A stretch of 64,000 nucleotides of DNA, from NCBI RefSeq assembly GCF_000768065.1, contig NZ_JRKM01000001.1, forward strand, positions 682,001 through 746,000, in the 5' to 3' direction. Origin of the DNA: Aquabacterium sp. NJ1. GTDB lineage: Bacteria > Pseudomonadota > Gammaproteobacteria > Burkholderiales > Burkholderiaceae_C. The translations under genes and the position numbers were made by a program. The notes beneath the pieces are model-generated. The model searched no databases. It had not been told where the DNA came from and saw nothing but the letters and a program-made list of their open reading frames with translations. Shown here piece after piece: positions 10,201 to 17,920 of this stretch; position 1 is the stretch's first letter; each line of letters opens with the position of its first letter.

Positions 10201-10445
10201 TGCTCGGCCATCTGCTGCGCGGTGGTGCCCGGCCAGTAGGCGCGCACGACCATGATGCGAAACGCAAAGGGCGGATCTTCGTCCTGCCCCAGCTGGAAGT
10301 AGGCGGCCAGGCCCAGCAGCATCAGCACCACCATCAGGTAGCGCGTCAGCGCGGGGTGCTCCAGCGCCCAGCGGGAAATATTGAAACGCTGACCTTGCGG
10401 CCAGGCGCCCTGCGCCTCGTTCGAGGAATCTGGCTTGTGACTCAA
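7281..10445 (-). CDS. RND efflux pump, inner-membrane permease
   Basis: A 1054-residue RND transporter of the AcrB/HAE-1-like class. The first membrane helix lies at about 34-52, then a large periplasmic loop, a six-helix block including GLLVDDAIIAVE with the paired proton-relay Asp435-Asp436, a second large loop (about 570-870) and a final helix block with MRNSVILIDQIEQDR. It would export small hydrophobic compounds using the proton gradient. It starts 18 bp after the adaptor gene upstream, forming a two-gene operon. No outer-membrane channel gene is nearby, so it must borrow one. The substrate cannot be read from sequence. The stop codon sits in the loop of a short ACGGCC/GGCCGT hairpin. 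Confidence 0.95.
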   Translation of the reverse strand: MSHKPDSSNEAQGAWPQGQRFNISRWALEHPALTRYLMVVLMLLGLAAYFQLGQDEDPPFAFRIMVVRAYWPGTTAQQMAEQVTDKIERTLQEVPYADKIQSYTKPGESFTLFMVKDSSPPKEIPNLWYQVRKKVGDMRYTLPQGVIGPFYNDEFGDVYGSIYALSADGFSQEELRQFADRARSDLLRVPGVAKVELFGVQAEKIFLEIPQFKLAQLGLDLQQVIQQLNAQNGVEGAGVYNGDRTNVQMRVNGAFQNVEQLKQMPLRVLNPATGQARTFRLGDIATVRRGYEDPPVTKVRHQGKQVVALGISMAKGGDIIELGKNLSAATERIKASLPVGIELDQIQNQPQAVSNSVGEFVHALVEAVVVVLAVSFLSLGLHTKPLRLDVWPGLVVGITIPLVLAVTFLVMDLWGVGLHKISLGALIIALGLLVDDAIIAVEMMVHKLEEGYDKMRAATAAYDITAMPMLTGTLITAAGFLPIGMANSAVGEYTFAIFAVTAAALLISWVVSVYFVPYLGQWLLRTRPKIQAGEGELADLYDTPFYSRFKALVNWCVAHRWITIAITLGALFLGFVGMGKVQQQFFPDSSRPEIIVDLWLPEGSSFDSTEDVARRFEARMMKEPGVKTVSSWIGSGLPRFYLPMDQIFPQSNVSQIVVLPQDAAMREQIRHKLPTILATEFPEVRTRVKLLPNGPPVPYPVQFRIVGDDVTTLRHWAEEAKTMMRAHPDMRGVNDNWNESVKSIRLSVDQDKARALGVTTQSIAQASQVLTSGTTVGQYREGDRLIDIALRSPQSERQTLSALDNAYVPTASGKMVPVLQVAKPKLVWEPGVLWRDGRHFAITVQGDVRDGIQGPTVSQALWPKMKELEAKMPEGYHVQLAGTAEESTKGQGSIFANVPAMLFIIFTLLMLQLQSFSRALLVFLTGPMGIAGVAMALLASDRPFGFVAMLGVIALMGMIMRNSVILIDQIEQDRARGVPAWDAIVGAAVRRFRPIVLTAAAAVLAMIPLTRSAFWGPMAVAIMGGLIVATLLTLLALPAMYAAWFRVRHQSTTA

Positions 10446-10462
10446 GACTCGCTCCTCGCCGA

Positions 10463-11614
10463 TCAGGGCTTGACCGCCGATGCGGCCGTTGCACCGTTGC
10501 CATCAGCCGGCGCGGTGGCGGGCTGATAACGGTGCACCTTCTGACCAGGGTTGAGCGCGTGCACGCCCGCCGTCACGATTTCCTGACCGGGGGCGAGGCC
10601 CTTGGCGATGAGGATCACGTTGCCGGTGACATCGCCCGTCACCACGGGCGTTGGCTTGACGGTCATGGACTGGGCATCCAGCACCCAGACGATGGACTTG
10701 CCATCGCGCTCAGCCAGGGCATACAGGGGGATGCGCACACCGCCGGCAACACGCACCGGTGTGTTGAACGCCACGCTGGCTGATTGCCCCAGTTCGAACC
10801 CGGCCTTGCCCACATCAGCCTTGGCCAGGAAAGTGCGGGTGGCAGGATCAGCGGCGGCCGCCACCTCACGCACCGTGGCAGGCACCCAATCATTGCTGCC
10901 CCAGCGGCGCACCTTGATGGCGTCCTTCTTGCCGACCAGGCCTCGCACCGCCTGCCCCAGATCTTCAGGCACGGCAAACACGGCGTCCCGGGGGCCGTCG
11001 TGGGCCAGCGTCAGCACCGGCATCCCGGCATTCACCACCTGGCCGGGCTCCATGTCCACCGACGTGATCACGCCTGCGGCGTCCGCCACCAGCGCGGCGT
11101 AACTGGTCTGGTTGCTTTGCACCCCGGCCTGGGCGCGCGCCTGGCGCAGGCTGGCCTCGGCCGTCGTGGCCATGGTGTTGTGGCGCTCCAGTTCGGCTTC
11201 GCTGATGAATCCCTGGGCCTTCAGTTCCTTGAAGCGCTTGAGATCGGCTGCGGCCTGCGTGGCATTGGCCTCCGCGGCGGCCAGGCCAGCGCGGGCTGCG
11301 TCCTGCTGCAAACGCAGGTCCTGCGGGTCGAGTTGCCCCAATACCTGCCCCGCACGCACGGCCTGCCCCAACTCGACCAGGCGGCGAGCCACCTTGCCCG
11401 GCACGCGGAAACCCAGGCGCGACTCGGTACGCGCGCGGATATCCGCAGAGAATTCGCGCTCCAGCACGCCGCCCGTTTCCGACACCATCAGTGTGCGCAC
11501 GGCTCGCTCGGGTGTGGGCGCAGGCGGCTCCTTGCTGCAGCCCCCAAGGGCCAGAACCAGAGCAGTCGAGAGCAAGACGAGGCCCGTCGGGACGCGGTGC
11601 GCATTCAATTTCAT
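10463..11614 (-). CDS. RND efflux pump, periplasmic adaptor lipoprotein (MFP)
   Basis: A 383-residue adaptor with a lipoprotein signal peptide ending in LALGGC (lipid-bearing Cys26). It shows the barrel-sandwich pattern of HlyD-like adaptors: a lipoyl half-motif (GFRVPGKVARRLVELGQ), a long helical hairpin (about 100-180), then the second lipoyl half (GVITSVDMEPGQVV) and a beta-barrel. It bridges the RND permease and an outer-membrane channel. It is the first gene of the operon, with a consensus promoter and a palindromic operator just upstream. Confidence 0.94.
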   Translation of the reverse strand: MKLNAHRVPTGLVLLSTALVLALGGCSKEPPAPTPERAVRTLMVSETGGVLEREFSADIRARTESRLGFRVPGKVARRLVELGQAVRAGQVLGQLDPQDLRLQQDAARAGLAAAEANATQAAADLKRFKELKAQGFISEAELERHNTMATTAEASLRQARAQAGVQSNQTSYAALVADAAGVITSVDMEPGQVVNAGMPVLTLAHDGPRDAVFAVPEDLGQAVRGLVGKKDAIKVRRWGSNDWVPATVREVAAAADPATRTFLAKADVGKAGFELGQSASVAFNTPVRVAGGVRIPLYALAERDGKSIVWVLDAQSMTVKPTPVVTGDVTGNVILIAKGLAPGQEIVTAGVHALNPGQKVHRYQPATAPADGNGATAASAVKP

Positions 11615-11695
11615 ATGGTGATCGGATTGGAGCAGAGGGGGATGCGCGGCGAATCAACAACAAGAAGACGACGGACATCGCACGACGCCAGAGTA

Positions 11696-11713
11696 ACTGA
11701 CTCGCGGGTCAGT
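11696..11713. promoter_or_regulatory. Palindromic, TetR-type operator at the RND promoter
   Basis: ACTGAC-TCGCGG-GTCAGT, with arms extending as TAACTGAC / GTCAGTAA (one mismatch). The site begins directly after the -10 box of the adaptor gene, where a bound repressor would block initiation. TGAC/GTCA arms of this spacing are common for TetR-family repressors; no such gene lies in the window. Confidence 0.55.
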
Positions 11714-11743
11714 AATGTAGGCAATGATTTCTGGGTCTGTCAA
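11714..11743 (-). promoter_or_regulatory. Sigma-70 promoter of the RND efflux operon
   Basis: Minus strand perfect TTGACA (11738-11743), 18-bp spacer, TACATT (11714-11719). The operator follows at once; the leader is about 90 nt. Confidence 0.65.
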
Positions 11744-11785
11744 TTCAGCTATTGAGACAATACGGATTGCGTCTTGCCATTTGTC

Positions 11786-12661
11786 ATGAATTCATCCTCC
11801 CCACTCCCCTCTTCTGACGTTTTTCCGCATCCAGGCAGCAGCCTCTACTACGCGCTCGCCACGGCACCTGCCGGACGAAGCGCTGCCTTGCGTCTATGGC
11901 TGCAATGGTGGCATGAGACCGCCCAGATTCCATTCAAGATCCATGATCCCGGCGTGGCAGAAACGAAACTGCGCTGGTGGCTGCAGGAGTTGCAGGACGC
12001 CGCCAAGGGGCAGGCACATCACCCCCTGCTCAAGGGCCTGCTGTCCGCACCGGCCAGCAAGGATGCGGGGGCGTTGCCGGACTGGCCTTTATGGGCCAGC
12101 CAGATCGAAGGCTTGCTGACCCTGGTCCACCAGACACGCTGGCTGGATGACGCCAGCCTGCAGCGCCATGCGCAGCAGACCACGGGGGCCGCCTGCGAAG
12201 GTGCCGCCTGCCTGCTGGGGGCATCAAGCGAGGCGGCCAAACAGGCTGCAAGCCAGTTGGGCTGGGGCATGCGCCAGGCACACCAGTTGGCCCGCCTGGG
12301 CCAGGATGCGCGCGCCGGCTGGGTTCAACTGGGCATCGATGTCCTGCAGGCGCACGATGTCAAGGCGCACCAGTTGAGCAAGCCGGATGCGACGCAAGCA
12401 CCCGAGGGCTGGCCCGCCCTGCTTGCGCACCTGCACCAGCGGGCCACGGACAACATCCAGGCGGGACTCAAGGCTTGCCAGGTGCTGCCCGCCAAAGAGA
12501 CGCAAGCCCTGCTCCCTCTGCGCGTGCTCGCACACCTGTATCTGCAATTGATCGACGAGATCGCCAACCAGGGAGACCGCGTCCTGCATGAACGCATCGT
12601 GCTGACACCGTTGCGTAAATGGTGGGTGGCGCAACGCGTGAAGTGGGGCCTGCTGCGCTGA
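11786..12661 (+). CDS. Squalene/phytoene synthase-like protein, lacking canonical catalytic motifs
   Basis: 291 residues from the ATG at 11786; a TTG four codons earlier is possible. The fold family shows in SSLYYALATAP near the N-terminus, DPGVAETKLRWWLQEL, and GQDARAGWVQLGIDVL, which aligns with the second Asp-rich region (RDVGEDARRGRIYLP in true synthases). The first Asp-rich motif (DxxxD) is not visible and the second keeps only GQDAR, so prenyl transfer activity is doubtful. Family knowledge: divergent relatives act in complex I assembly (NDUFAF6) or are uncharacterised. It is transcribed divergently from the RND operon and converges with the next gene. Confidence 0.8.
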   Translation: MNSSSPLPSSDVFPHPGSSLYYALATAPAGRSAALRLWLQWWHETAQIPFKIHDPGVAETKLRWWLQELQDAAKGQAHHPLLKGLLSAPASKDAGALPDWPLWASQIEGLLTLVHQTRWLDDASLQRHAQQTTGAACEGAACLLGASSEAAKQAASQLGWGMRQAHQLARLGQDARAGWVQLGIDVLQAHDVKAHQLSKPDATQAPEGWPALLAHLHQRATDNIQAGLKACQVLPAKETQALLPLRVLAHLYLQLIDEIANQGDRVLHERIVLTPLRKWWVAQRVKWGLLR

Positions 12662-12676
12662 AGCGCTGGTGGGCCC

Positions 12677-13930
12677 TCACCGGCCGTAAGGTGCCGCCAG
12701 AGGCTCGCCCACGAACAGCCCCTGCTGGGGCCACATCACGCTTTTCCAGTAGGCTTCCAAGGCCGTGGCCCCTTGCACATAGAAGAGCAGGAGCACCTGG
12801 GGGTTGGGGAACTTCTGCACGTGCGCACAAGGCTCACTGGTGGTGCCATAGCTCGCCGTGGCACCCGCCTCGATCCAAGAGAGCACGCTCATCTGGCCGT
12901 GCGGGTCATCCAGCTTGCCGCCAAATGAGGTCAGGTGGTCGGCCAGCGCACCGGGCACGAAGTTCACACTGTCCAGGCCATCCACGGTGGCACGGCCCGT
13001 CATGTAGAGCAGCACCCGGTCCACATTGCGCAAGGCATCGGTCTGGTCCAGGAACACGTTGAGCCCCACCTTGGGCTCGGGCCCGGCGGGTGGGAAGAAG
13101 ACCTGGCGCACGCTGCGCACGCTGTCCGAGGTGGTCACGAAGTGCACATCCACAGGCGGGGCACCGCGCAGCCCGAGGGTGCCGTCCGAGCGCACGCCGC
13201 GGTCGATCAAGGCCTTGGCTCCCTCCACATCCCGGGCTGCCAGCAGCATACTGGGGCGAATGTGGTGATCTTTATAGGGTTTGGTCGATATCGAACCAAA
13301 GTAGGAAGATGGCCGCCCCTTGTCGCAGGTCTTGCTGCACAGGCGCCCGTCATAGCCCAACGCCAGCGCGCCAGTGATGGAGTTGCAGTCCACGCTGAAG
13401 GGTTGCTTCCAGGCCAGCGCCAGCCCCTGGACACGACCGCCGTAGAACTCGTCCACCTTTTTCGAGAAAGCCTCGAACTCCTGGGGCGTCAGGCTCGGCT
13501 TGAGGGGCAGGCTGACCCGCAGGATCTGGTCTGCAGGAATGCGGCGGGCTTTGGCGTAATAGGCCCCGACCTGCACCGAGTAAGGATCGTCCTCGTTGAT
13601 GACCAGGCCCATGTCTTTTGCCGTGAGTCGCCCGTACATCCTTGGAAAGGGCGAAAGCCATTTGCGCACTGGGGCCGAGGCCGCCGAGGCGGGCGGCGCA
13701 TTCACGGCCCCCGAAGAAGCCGCCTGGGAGGCCGGGTTGCCGCTGGCGGCGACGTCCTTCTCCGGGGCGTTGCTGGGCTGGGCCGACGCCATACAGCCAA
13801 GGCCGGCAGCCACAAGGCCCACGAAAAAAAGGCGAAACAAGGACACGGGGCGTCGAGCGCGGCACCAGATTGGCGCGTTGAAACTGGAAATGGTCATAGG
13901 CGTTATGAAATGCCGAAAACGACATGCCAA
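12677..13930 (-). CDS. TIGR03790 family protein, exported, function unknown
   Basis: 417 residues as drawn; an internal ATG at 13897 would remove 11 residues. A hydrophobic segment (LFRLFFVGLVAAGLGCMA) near the N-terminus looks like a signal or lipoprotein sequence. A low-complexity Ala/Pro/Ser spacer follows, then the TIGR03790 core: RLTAKDMGLVINEDDPYS, YYAKARRIPADQI, VLLYMTGRA, and the C-terminal WPQQGLFVGEPLAAP. The family is found in Proteobacteria and Planctomycetes without an assigned role. Its neighbours give no clear partner; the divergently transcribed gene is an IclR regulator 90 bp away, which may control it. Confidence 0.85.
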   Translation of the reverse strand: MACRFRHFITPMTISSFNAPIWCRARRPVSLFRLFFVGLVAAGLGCMASAQPSNAPEKDVAASGNPASQAASSGAVNAPPASAASAPVRKWLSPFPRMYGRLTAKDMGLVINEDDPYSVQVGAYYAKARRIPADQILRVSLPLKPSLTPQEFEAFSKKVDEFYGGRVQGLALAWKQPFSVDCNSITGALALGYDGRLCSKTCDKGRPSSYFGSISTKPYKDHHIRPSMLLAARDVEGAKALIDRGVRSDGTLGLRGAPPVDVHFVTTSDSVRSVRQVFFPPAGPEPKVGLNVFLDQTDALRNVDRVLLYMTGRATVDGLDSVNFVPGALADHLTSFGGKLDDPHGQMSVLSWIEAGATASYGTTSEPCAHVQKFPNPQVLLLFYVQGATALEAYWKSVMWPQQGLFVGEPLAAPYGR

Positions 13931-14020
13931 AGGGGCGAAATGCGCTCAAGGCACAGATTATTTCGCCGATTGATGGGGGGTTCCACCTTTCAAAATCCCT
14001 TCTCACGGAGGAAAACCCCG

Positions 14021-14752
14021 ATGAGTGACTCCAAAGCAGCATCCACTTCGATCCAGGTTCTCAGCAGAATGTTCAGTCTGCTGGACACACTCGCGCGTGA
14101 CGGAGGTGCGGTTTCACTGAAATTGATCAGCGAGCAGACCGGTCTGCACCCCTCCACCGCCCACCGCATCCTCAATGACCTGGCCGTTGGCGGCATGGTC
14201 GAGCGCTCCGGCCCTGGCGCCTACCGCCTTGGCCTGCGCCTGCTGGAGCTGGGCAACCTGGTCCGCGCCCGACTGGATGTGCGTGATCTGGCCGTGCGCC
14301 CCATGCAGGAATTGCACCGCCTGACCGGCTTCCCGGTTTCCCTGTTTGTTCGCCAGGACGATGATGCCTTGTGCATCGAGCGCACGGTGTCCGAGCGCAA
14401 TGGCGTGCAGGTCACCCGCGTGATGGGCCTGCGCGTGCCGCTGACGAGCAGCGCCGCCGGCAAGGTGCTGCTGCTCAATGAAACCGGCTCAGCCTTGCAA
14501 GCCTTGTCCGCCAACCAACCTGGCCTGCCTGCCGAGCTGTCCCTGATTCGTCAGACCGGTCTCGCACAGGAAGGCGAAGGGCAAGACCCTTCCCTGCAGC
14601 TGGCCGCCGCACCGATTCTGGACGACCAGGGCCGCGTGGCAGCCAGCCTGGCGCTCAACGCACCCGCATCACGCATCAGCCCGGAATGGGGCGAGGCGCT
14701 GAAGAACACGGCCCAGCGCGTGTCGGGCAGCCTGGGCTGGAGCCACGCCTGA
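14021..14752 (+). CDS. IclR family transcriptional regulator
   Basis: 243 residues. An N-terminal winged helix-turn-helix (about 10-70, with LKLISEQTGLHPSTAHRIL) precedes the IclR ligand-binding domain (about 85-240, with VQVTRVMGLRVPLTSSAAGKVLL). The start at 14021 has a strong GGAGG site 8 nt upstream, so the much longer open frame running in from 12935 is not the gene. IclR proteins respond to small metabolites, often aromatic or acid catabolites; the ligand here is unknown. It is divergent to the TIGR03790 gene and ends at a shared terminator. Confidence 0.95.
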   Translation: MSDSKAASTSIQVLSRMFSLLDTLARDGGAVSLKLISEQTGLHPSTAHRILNDLAVGGMVERSGPGAYRLGLRLLELGNLVRARLDVRDLAVRPMQELHRLTGFPVSLFVRQDDDALCIERTVSERNGVQVTRVMGLRVPLTSSAAGKVLLLNETGSALQALSANQPGLPAELSLIRQTGLAQEGEGQDPSLQLAAAPILDDQGRVAASLALNAPASRISPEWGEALKNTAQRVSGSLGWSHA

Positions 14753-14768
14753 CCAGGCCCGGCCCCAC

Positions 14769-14797
14769 CAAAAAAAAGCCTCCCGAGGGAGGCTTTT
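14769..14797. terminator. Bidirectional terminator between iclR-like gene and PBP7 gene
   Basis: Stem AAAAAGCCTCCC / GGGAGGCTTTTT with a 3-nt loop and T tracts on both strands, placed between two converging genes. Confidence 0.92.
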
Positions 14798-14833
14798 TTC
14801 ATGGGCCCGCGCCAGCGCGCGGACCTGCTCAGA

Positions 14834-16003
14834 TCACGAAGTGACCTTGTTGTGTTCGGGCAGGCTGCTCAAGGCACCCTTTTGCGTGGCCGACTCGATC
14901 CAGCGGCGAACACGTTCGGCGTCGGCCTGGCGAGAATACTTGCCCGAGGAATCCAGGAACACCATGATGAACTTGCGGCCGGCCATCTTGGCCTGCATCA
15001 CCAGGCAGCGCCCGGCTTCCACGATGTAGCCGGTCTTTTGCAGGCCGATGTCCCAGGCGGGGTTGCGCACCAGGCTGTTGGTGTTGTGGAACTGCAGTTC
15101 ACGACGCCCCACGCGCACGGCGTATTCGTGCGAGGTGGACAGCTCACGGATCAAGGGCTGCTGGTAGGCCGCCTTGACCAGGGAGGCTAGATCCTTGGCG
15201 CTGGACTGGTTGCCGCTGTTCAGACCCGTGGGGTCAACATATTTGGTGTCAGCCATGCCCAGGGAACGGGCCTTGGCATTCATCGCCATGACGAAAGCAG
15301 ACAAGCCGCCAGGATAAGTGCGGCCCAGCGCATGCGCCGCGCGGTTCTCGGAGGACATCAGCGCCAGGTGCAGCAATTCGCCGCGCGTCAGGGTGGCACC
15401 AACGGCCAGACGCGAGCTGCTGTTCTTTTCGGTGTCCACGTCTTCCGAGGTCACCGTGATCTGGTCTTCCAACGGCAGCTTGGCTTCGACCATCACCATG
15501 GCCGTCATCAGCTTGGTGAGCGACGCGATGGGCAGCACGGCCTCGGAATTCTTGGCAAACACCACTTCATTGGTGTCCTGGTCCATCACCAGGGCCACGC
15601 TGGACTTCAGGTCCAGAGGGTCTTGCGTGTGATGCAGGCCATAGAGCTGGCCGAAGGAAGCACCGGAAGCGCTGGACGCTGCTGCCAGGTTGGATGCAGG
15701 CTTGATGGCGCTGGCGGCATTGATCGAAACCGGTGTCAGCTTGGCGGGTTCAGCCGAATTGTTGACAACGGCGCGAGTTACTGCCGAACGAGACGCCGCC
15801 GAACGAGATGCCGTCGAACGAGGCGCGGCATGAACGGCGCGAACGCGCGATTTACCGTGACGAACGACCTTCTTGCTCTTGACGGTGTGCGCCGACGCAT
15901 GGCGAGCCTTGGTGGCGGCTTCAACAGAGGTCGTAGCCGTGAAAGACAGCACGGAAACGAGTGCAATCACAAGCCAGTTTTTATTCAATTTCGAGCACAC
16001 CAC
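14834..16003 (-). CDS. pbpG: D-alanyl-D-alanine endopeptidase, PBP7 type
   Basis: 389 residues from a GTG start. A signal peptide (cleavage after about VEA-28) is followed by a basic Ser/Arg/Ala region (about 35-80) with short repeats, then a serine peptidase S11 domain with SxxK at Ser161-Lys164 (SLTK), SxN at Ser218-Asn220 (SEN) and KTG at 323-325. Length and the lack of a C-terminal amphipathic anchor fit PBP7/PbpG better than PBP5. It would cut peptidoglycan cross-links in the periplasm. It lies 108 bp after leuA, separated by a terminator. Confidence 0.9.
   Translation of the reverse strand: MVCSKLNKNWLVIALVSVLSFTATTSVEAATKARHASAHTVKSKKVVRHGKSRVRAVHAAPRSTASRSAASRSAVTRAVVNNSAEPAKLTPVSINAASAIKPASNLAAASSASGASFGQLYGLHHTQDPLDLKSSVALVMDQDTNEVVFAKNSEAVLPIASLTKLMTAMVMVEAKLPLEDQITVTSEDVDTEKNSSSRLAVGATLTRGELLHLALMSSENRAAHALGRTYPGGLSAFVMAMNAKARSLGMADTKYVDPTGLNSGNQSSAKDLASLVKAAYQQPLIRELSTSHEYAVRVGRRELQFHNTNSLVRNPAWDIGLQKTGYIVEAGRCLVMQAKMAGRKFIMVFLDSSGKYSRQADAERVRRWIESATQKGALSSLPEHNKVTS
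15782..15826 (-). repeat. Three 15-bp tandem repeats inside the PBP7 gene
   Basis: Units at 15782-15796, 15797-15811 and 15812-15826 share the core CGAACGAG. They encode a repeated Ser-Arg-Ser-Ala segment in the linker after the signal peptide. Confidence 0.75.
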
Positions 16004-16034
16004 AGTACAGCCCTTTCGTCTTCACGCAAGTGTA

Positions 16035-16069
16035 ATAAAAAAACGCGCAAGATCAAAGACTTACGCGTT
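16035..16069 (-). terminator. Terminator after leuA
   Basis: Minus strand stem AACGCGTAAG / CTTGCGCGTT (one G-U pair, 8-nt loop), then a run of seven T. Confidence 0.85.
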
Positions 16070-16111
16070 CTTTATCAAGCGGTCTGGCTAATCAGACCAC
16101 CGTCGTGCGGG

Positions 16112-17653
16112 TCAACCCTGTGCGGCCACCCTCTCGGACTTGCTGTGCAGCTTGTTCAACGCAGAGAGATAGGCTTTGGCTGACGCCACAACGATGTCCG
16201 GATCTGCCCCGACCCCATTGACAACGCGCCCGCTATGCTGCAAGCGAACTGTGACCTCTCCTTGCGATTCTGTGCTTCCGGACGTGATCGCATTCACCGA
16301 GTAAAGGACGATTTCCGCGCCACTTTTCACGACAGCCTCGATTGCCTTGACACTGGCGTCGACAGGGCCATTGCCATCGCTCTCGGAACGGTGTTCCTGC
16401 TCGCCGGCCGCAAACACGATGCTGGCGTGCGGGCGCTCCCCCATCTCCGAGCGCTGTGACAAGGCCACCAGGCGGTAGTGCTCCTGCTCGTTGGTGACGC
16501 TCTCGTCGCCCACCAGGGCGATGATGTCTTCGTCAAAGATTTCGCTCTTGCGGTCGGCCAGTTCCTTGAACTTGGCGAAGGCGGCGTTGATTTCGGCTTC
16601 CGAATCCAGGTCGATGCCCAGGTCCTGCAGGCGTTGCTTGAAGGCGTTGCGGCCCGAGAGCTTGCCCAGCACGATCTTGTTGGCGGCCCAGCCCACGTCT
16701 TCGGCACGCATGATTTCGTAGGTGTCGCGGGCCTTGAGCACGCCGTCCTGGTGGATACCGGAGGCGTGGGCAAAGGCGTTGGCGCCGACCACGGCCTTGT
16801 TGGGCTGCACGACGAAACCGGTGGTTTGCGACACCAGGCGCGAGGCGGGCATGATCTGCTGGGTCTCGATGCCCACGTCCAGACCGAAGTAGTCACGGCG
16901 GGTGCGCACAGCCATCACGACCTCTTCGAGTGCGCAGTTGCCGGCACGCTCACCCAGGCCGTTGATGGTGCACTCCACCTGGCGCGCGCCGCCGATCTTG
17001 ACGCCGGCCAGGGAGTTGGCCACGGCCATGCCCAGGTCGTTGTGGCAGTGCACGGACCAGATGGCCTTGTCCGAGTTGGGCACCTTCTCGCGCAGGGTCT
17101 TGATGAAGTTGCCGTACAGCTCGGGGATGGCATAGCCCACGGTGTCCGGGATGTTGATGGTGGTCGCGCCCTCGTTGATCACGGCCTCGCACACGCGGGC
17201 CAGGTAATCCAGGTCGGAGCGGTAGCCGTCTTCAGCCGAGAACTCGACATCGGACGTGAGGTTGCGGGCAAAACGCACGGACAGCTTCGCTTGCTCGAGC
17301 ACCTGCTCGGGCGACATGCGCAGCTTCTTTTCCATGTGCAGCGCGCTGGTCGCAATGAAGGTGTGGATGCGCCAGGAATTGGCGCCCTTCAGGGCTTCGG
17401 CAGCACGGCTGATGTCGCGGTCGTTGGCACGGGCCAGCGAGCACACGGTGGAGTCCTTGATGACATCGGCGATCGACTTGATGGCCTCGAAGTCACCATT
17501 GGAGGATGCGGCGAAACCGGCTTCGATCACGTCGACCTTCAGGCGCTCAAGCTGGCGGGCGATGCGCAGCTTCTCTTCACGCGTCATGGACGCGCCTGGC
17601 GACTGTTCGCCATCGCGCAAGGTGGTGTCGAAAATGATGAGCTTGTCGGTCAT
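16112..17653 (-). CDS. leuA: 2-isopropylmalate synthase
   Basis: 513 residues from the ATG at 17653, which has GGAGA 8 nt upstream; the open frame continues upstream to 17737, but that part overlaps the attenuator. The N-terminal HMGL-like TIM barrel begins [15 protein letters not shown] and carries the metal site SVHCHNDLG; the C-terminal LeuA regulatory domain (about 390-510) binds leucine for feedback inhibition. It condenses acetyl-CoA with 2-oxoisovalerate, the first step of leucine synthesis. It is preceded by a leucine-rich leader peptide and terminator, so it should be controlled by attenuation as well as by feedback. Confidence 0.97.
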   Translation of the reverse strand: MTDKLIIFDTTLRDGEQSPGASMTREEKLRIARQLERLKVDVIEAGFAASSNGDFEAIKSIADVIKDSTVCSLARANDRDISRAAEALKGANSWRIHTFIATSALHMEKKLRMSPEQVLEQAKLSVRFARNLTSDVEFSAEDGYRSDLDYLARVCEAVINEGATTINIPDTVGYAIPELYGNFIKTLREKVPNSDKAIWSVHCHNDLGMAVANSLAGVKIGGARQVECTINGLGERAGNCALEEVVMAVRTRRDYFGLDVGIETQQIMPASRLVSQTTGFVVQPNKAVVGANAFAHASGIHQDGVLKARDTYEIMRAEDVGWAANKIVLGKLSGRNAFKQRLQDLGIDLDSEAEINAAFAKFKELADRKSEIFDEDIIALVGDESVTNEQEHYRLVALSQRSEMGERPHASIVFAAGEQEHRSESDGNGPVDASVKAIEAVVKSGAEIVLYSVNAITSGSTESQGEVTVRLQHSGRVVNGVGADPDIVVASAKAYLSALNKLHSKSERVAAQG

Positions 17654-17717
17654 GGTGGTCTCCGTGGGACAGAAGTCGGTCAGGTCAGGTTGACGCGGGC
17701 CGAGGACTTCTTCCATC

Positions 17718-17756
17718 CAAAACAAAACGGCCCGCAAGAAGCGCTTGGCGGGCCGT
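17718..17756 (-). terminator. Attenuator terminator in the leuA leader
   Basis: Minus strand stem ACGGCCCGC / GCGGGCCGT (17727-17756) followed by TTTTGTTTTGG. It sits between the leader peptide and leuA, where an attenuator belongs. A possible competing pairing is CGGGC inside leader codons 15-17 (17799-17803) with GCCCG of the 5' arm, only 5 bp. Confidence 0.85.
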
Positions 17757-17791
17757 GATGCAAGGGGTACTGGTGGTACAGACGATAGCGA

Positions 17792-17848
17792 TCAACGCGC
17801 CCGGGGCACTCCTAGCAGTAGTAGCAGCGATGCGTTGAAGGTAGTCAT
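17792..17848 (-). CDS. leuL: leuA leader peptide (18 aa, five consecutive Leu)
   Basis: ATG at 17848, TGA at 17792. The 18 residues read MTTFNASLLLLLGVPRAR; the Leu run is CTG CTA CTA CTG CTA. It is followed after about 35 nt by the terminator hairpin and then leuA. This is the layout of a ribosome-mediated leucine attenuator: slow decoding of the Leu codons when charged tRNA-Leu is scarce would disturb terminator folding. No ribosome site precedes the ATG. The only good -10 box places the transcript start at or one base before the A of ATG, so the peptide may be translated from a leaderless RNA. Three of the five codons are CTA, read by the tRNA-Leu(UAG) encoded at 7046-7132. Confidence 0.85.
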   Translation of the reverse strand: MTTFNASLLLLLGVPRAR

Positions 17849-17855
17849 GGGTGTC

Positions 17856-17884
17856 AATATAGCATGCGTGCCCGGGGCCTGAAC
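17856..17884 (-). promoter_or_regulatory. Extended -10 promoter before the leuA leader
   Basis: Minus strand TGCTATATT gives an extended -10 (TATATT at 17856-17861). The -35 is weak (TTCAGG, 16-bp spacer). Start predicted at 17848-17850. Confidence 0.55.
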
Positions 17885-17920
17885 GGGGCAAATACGCCGA
17901 TTCAGCCTCGGAAATGGCGA

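Noticed and set aside
17654..17737. N-terminal extension of LeuA from an ATG at 17737
   Set aside because: It would run through the attenuator hairpin; the ATG at 17653 has a good ribosome site and matches the family start.
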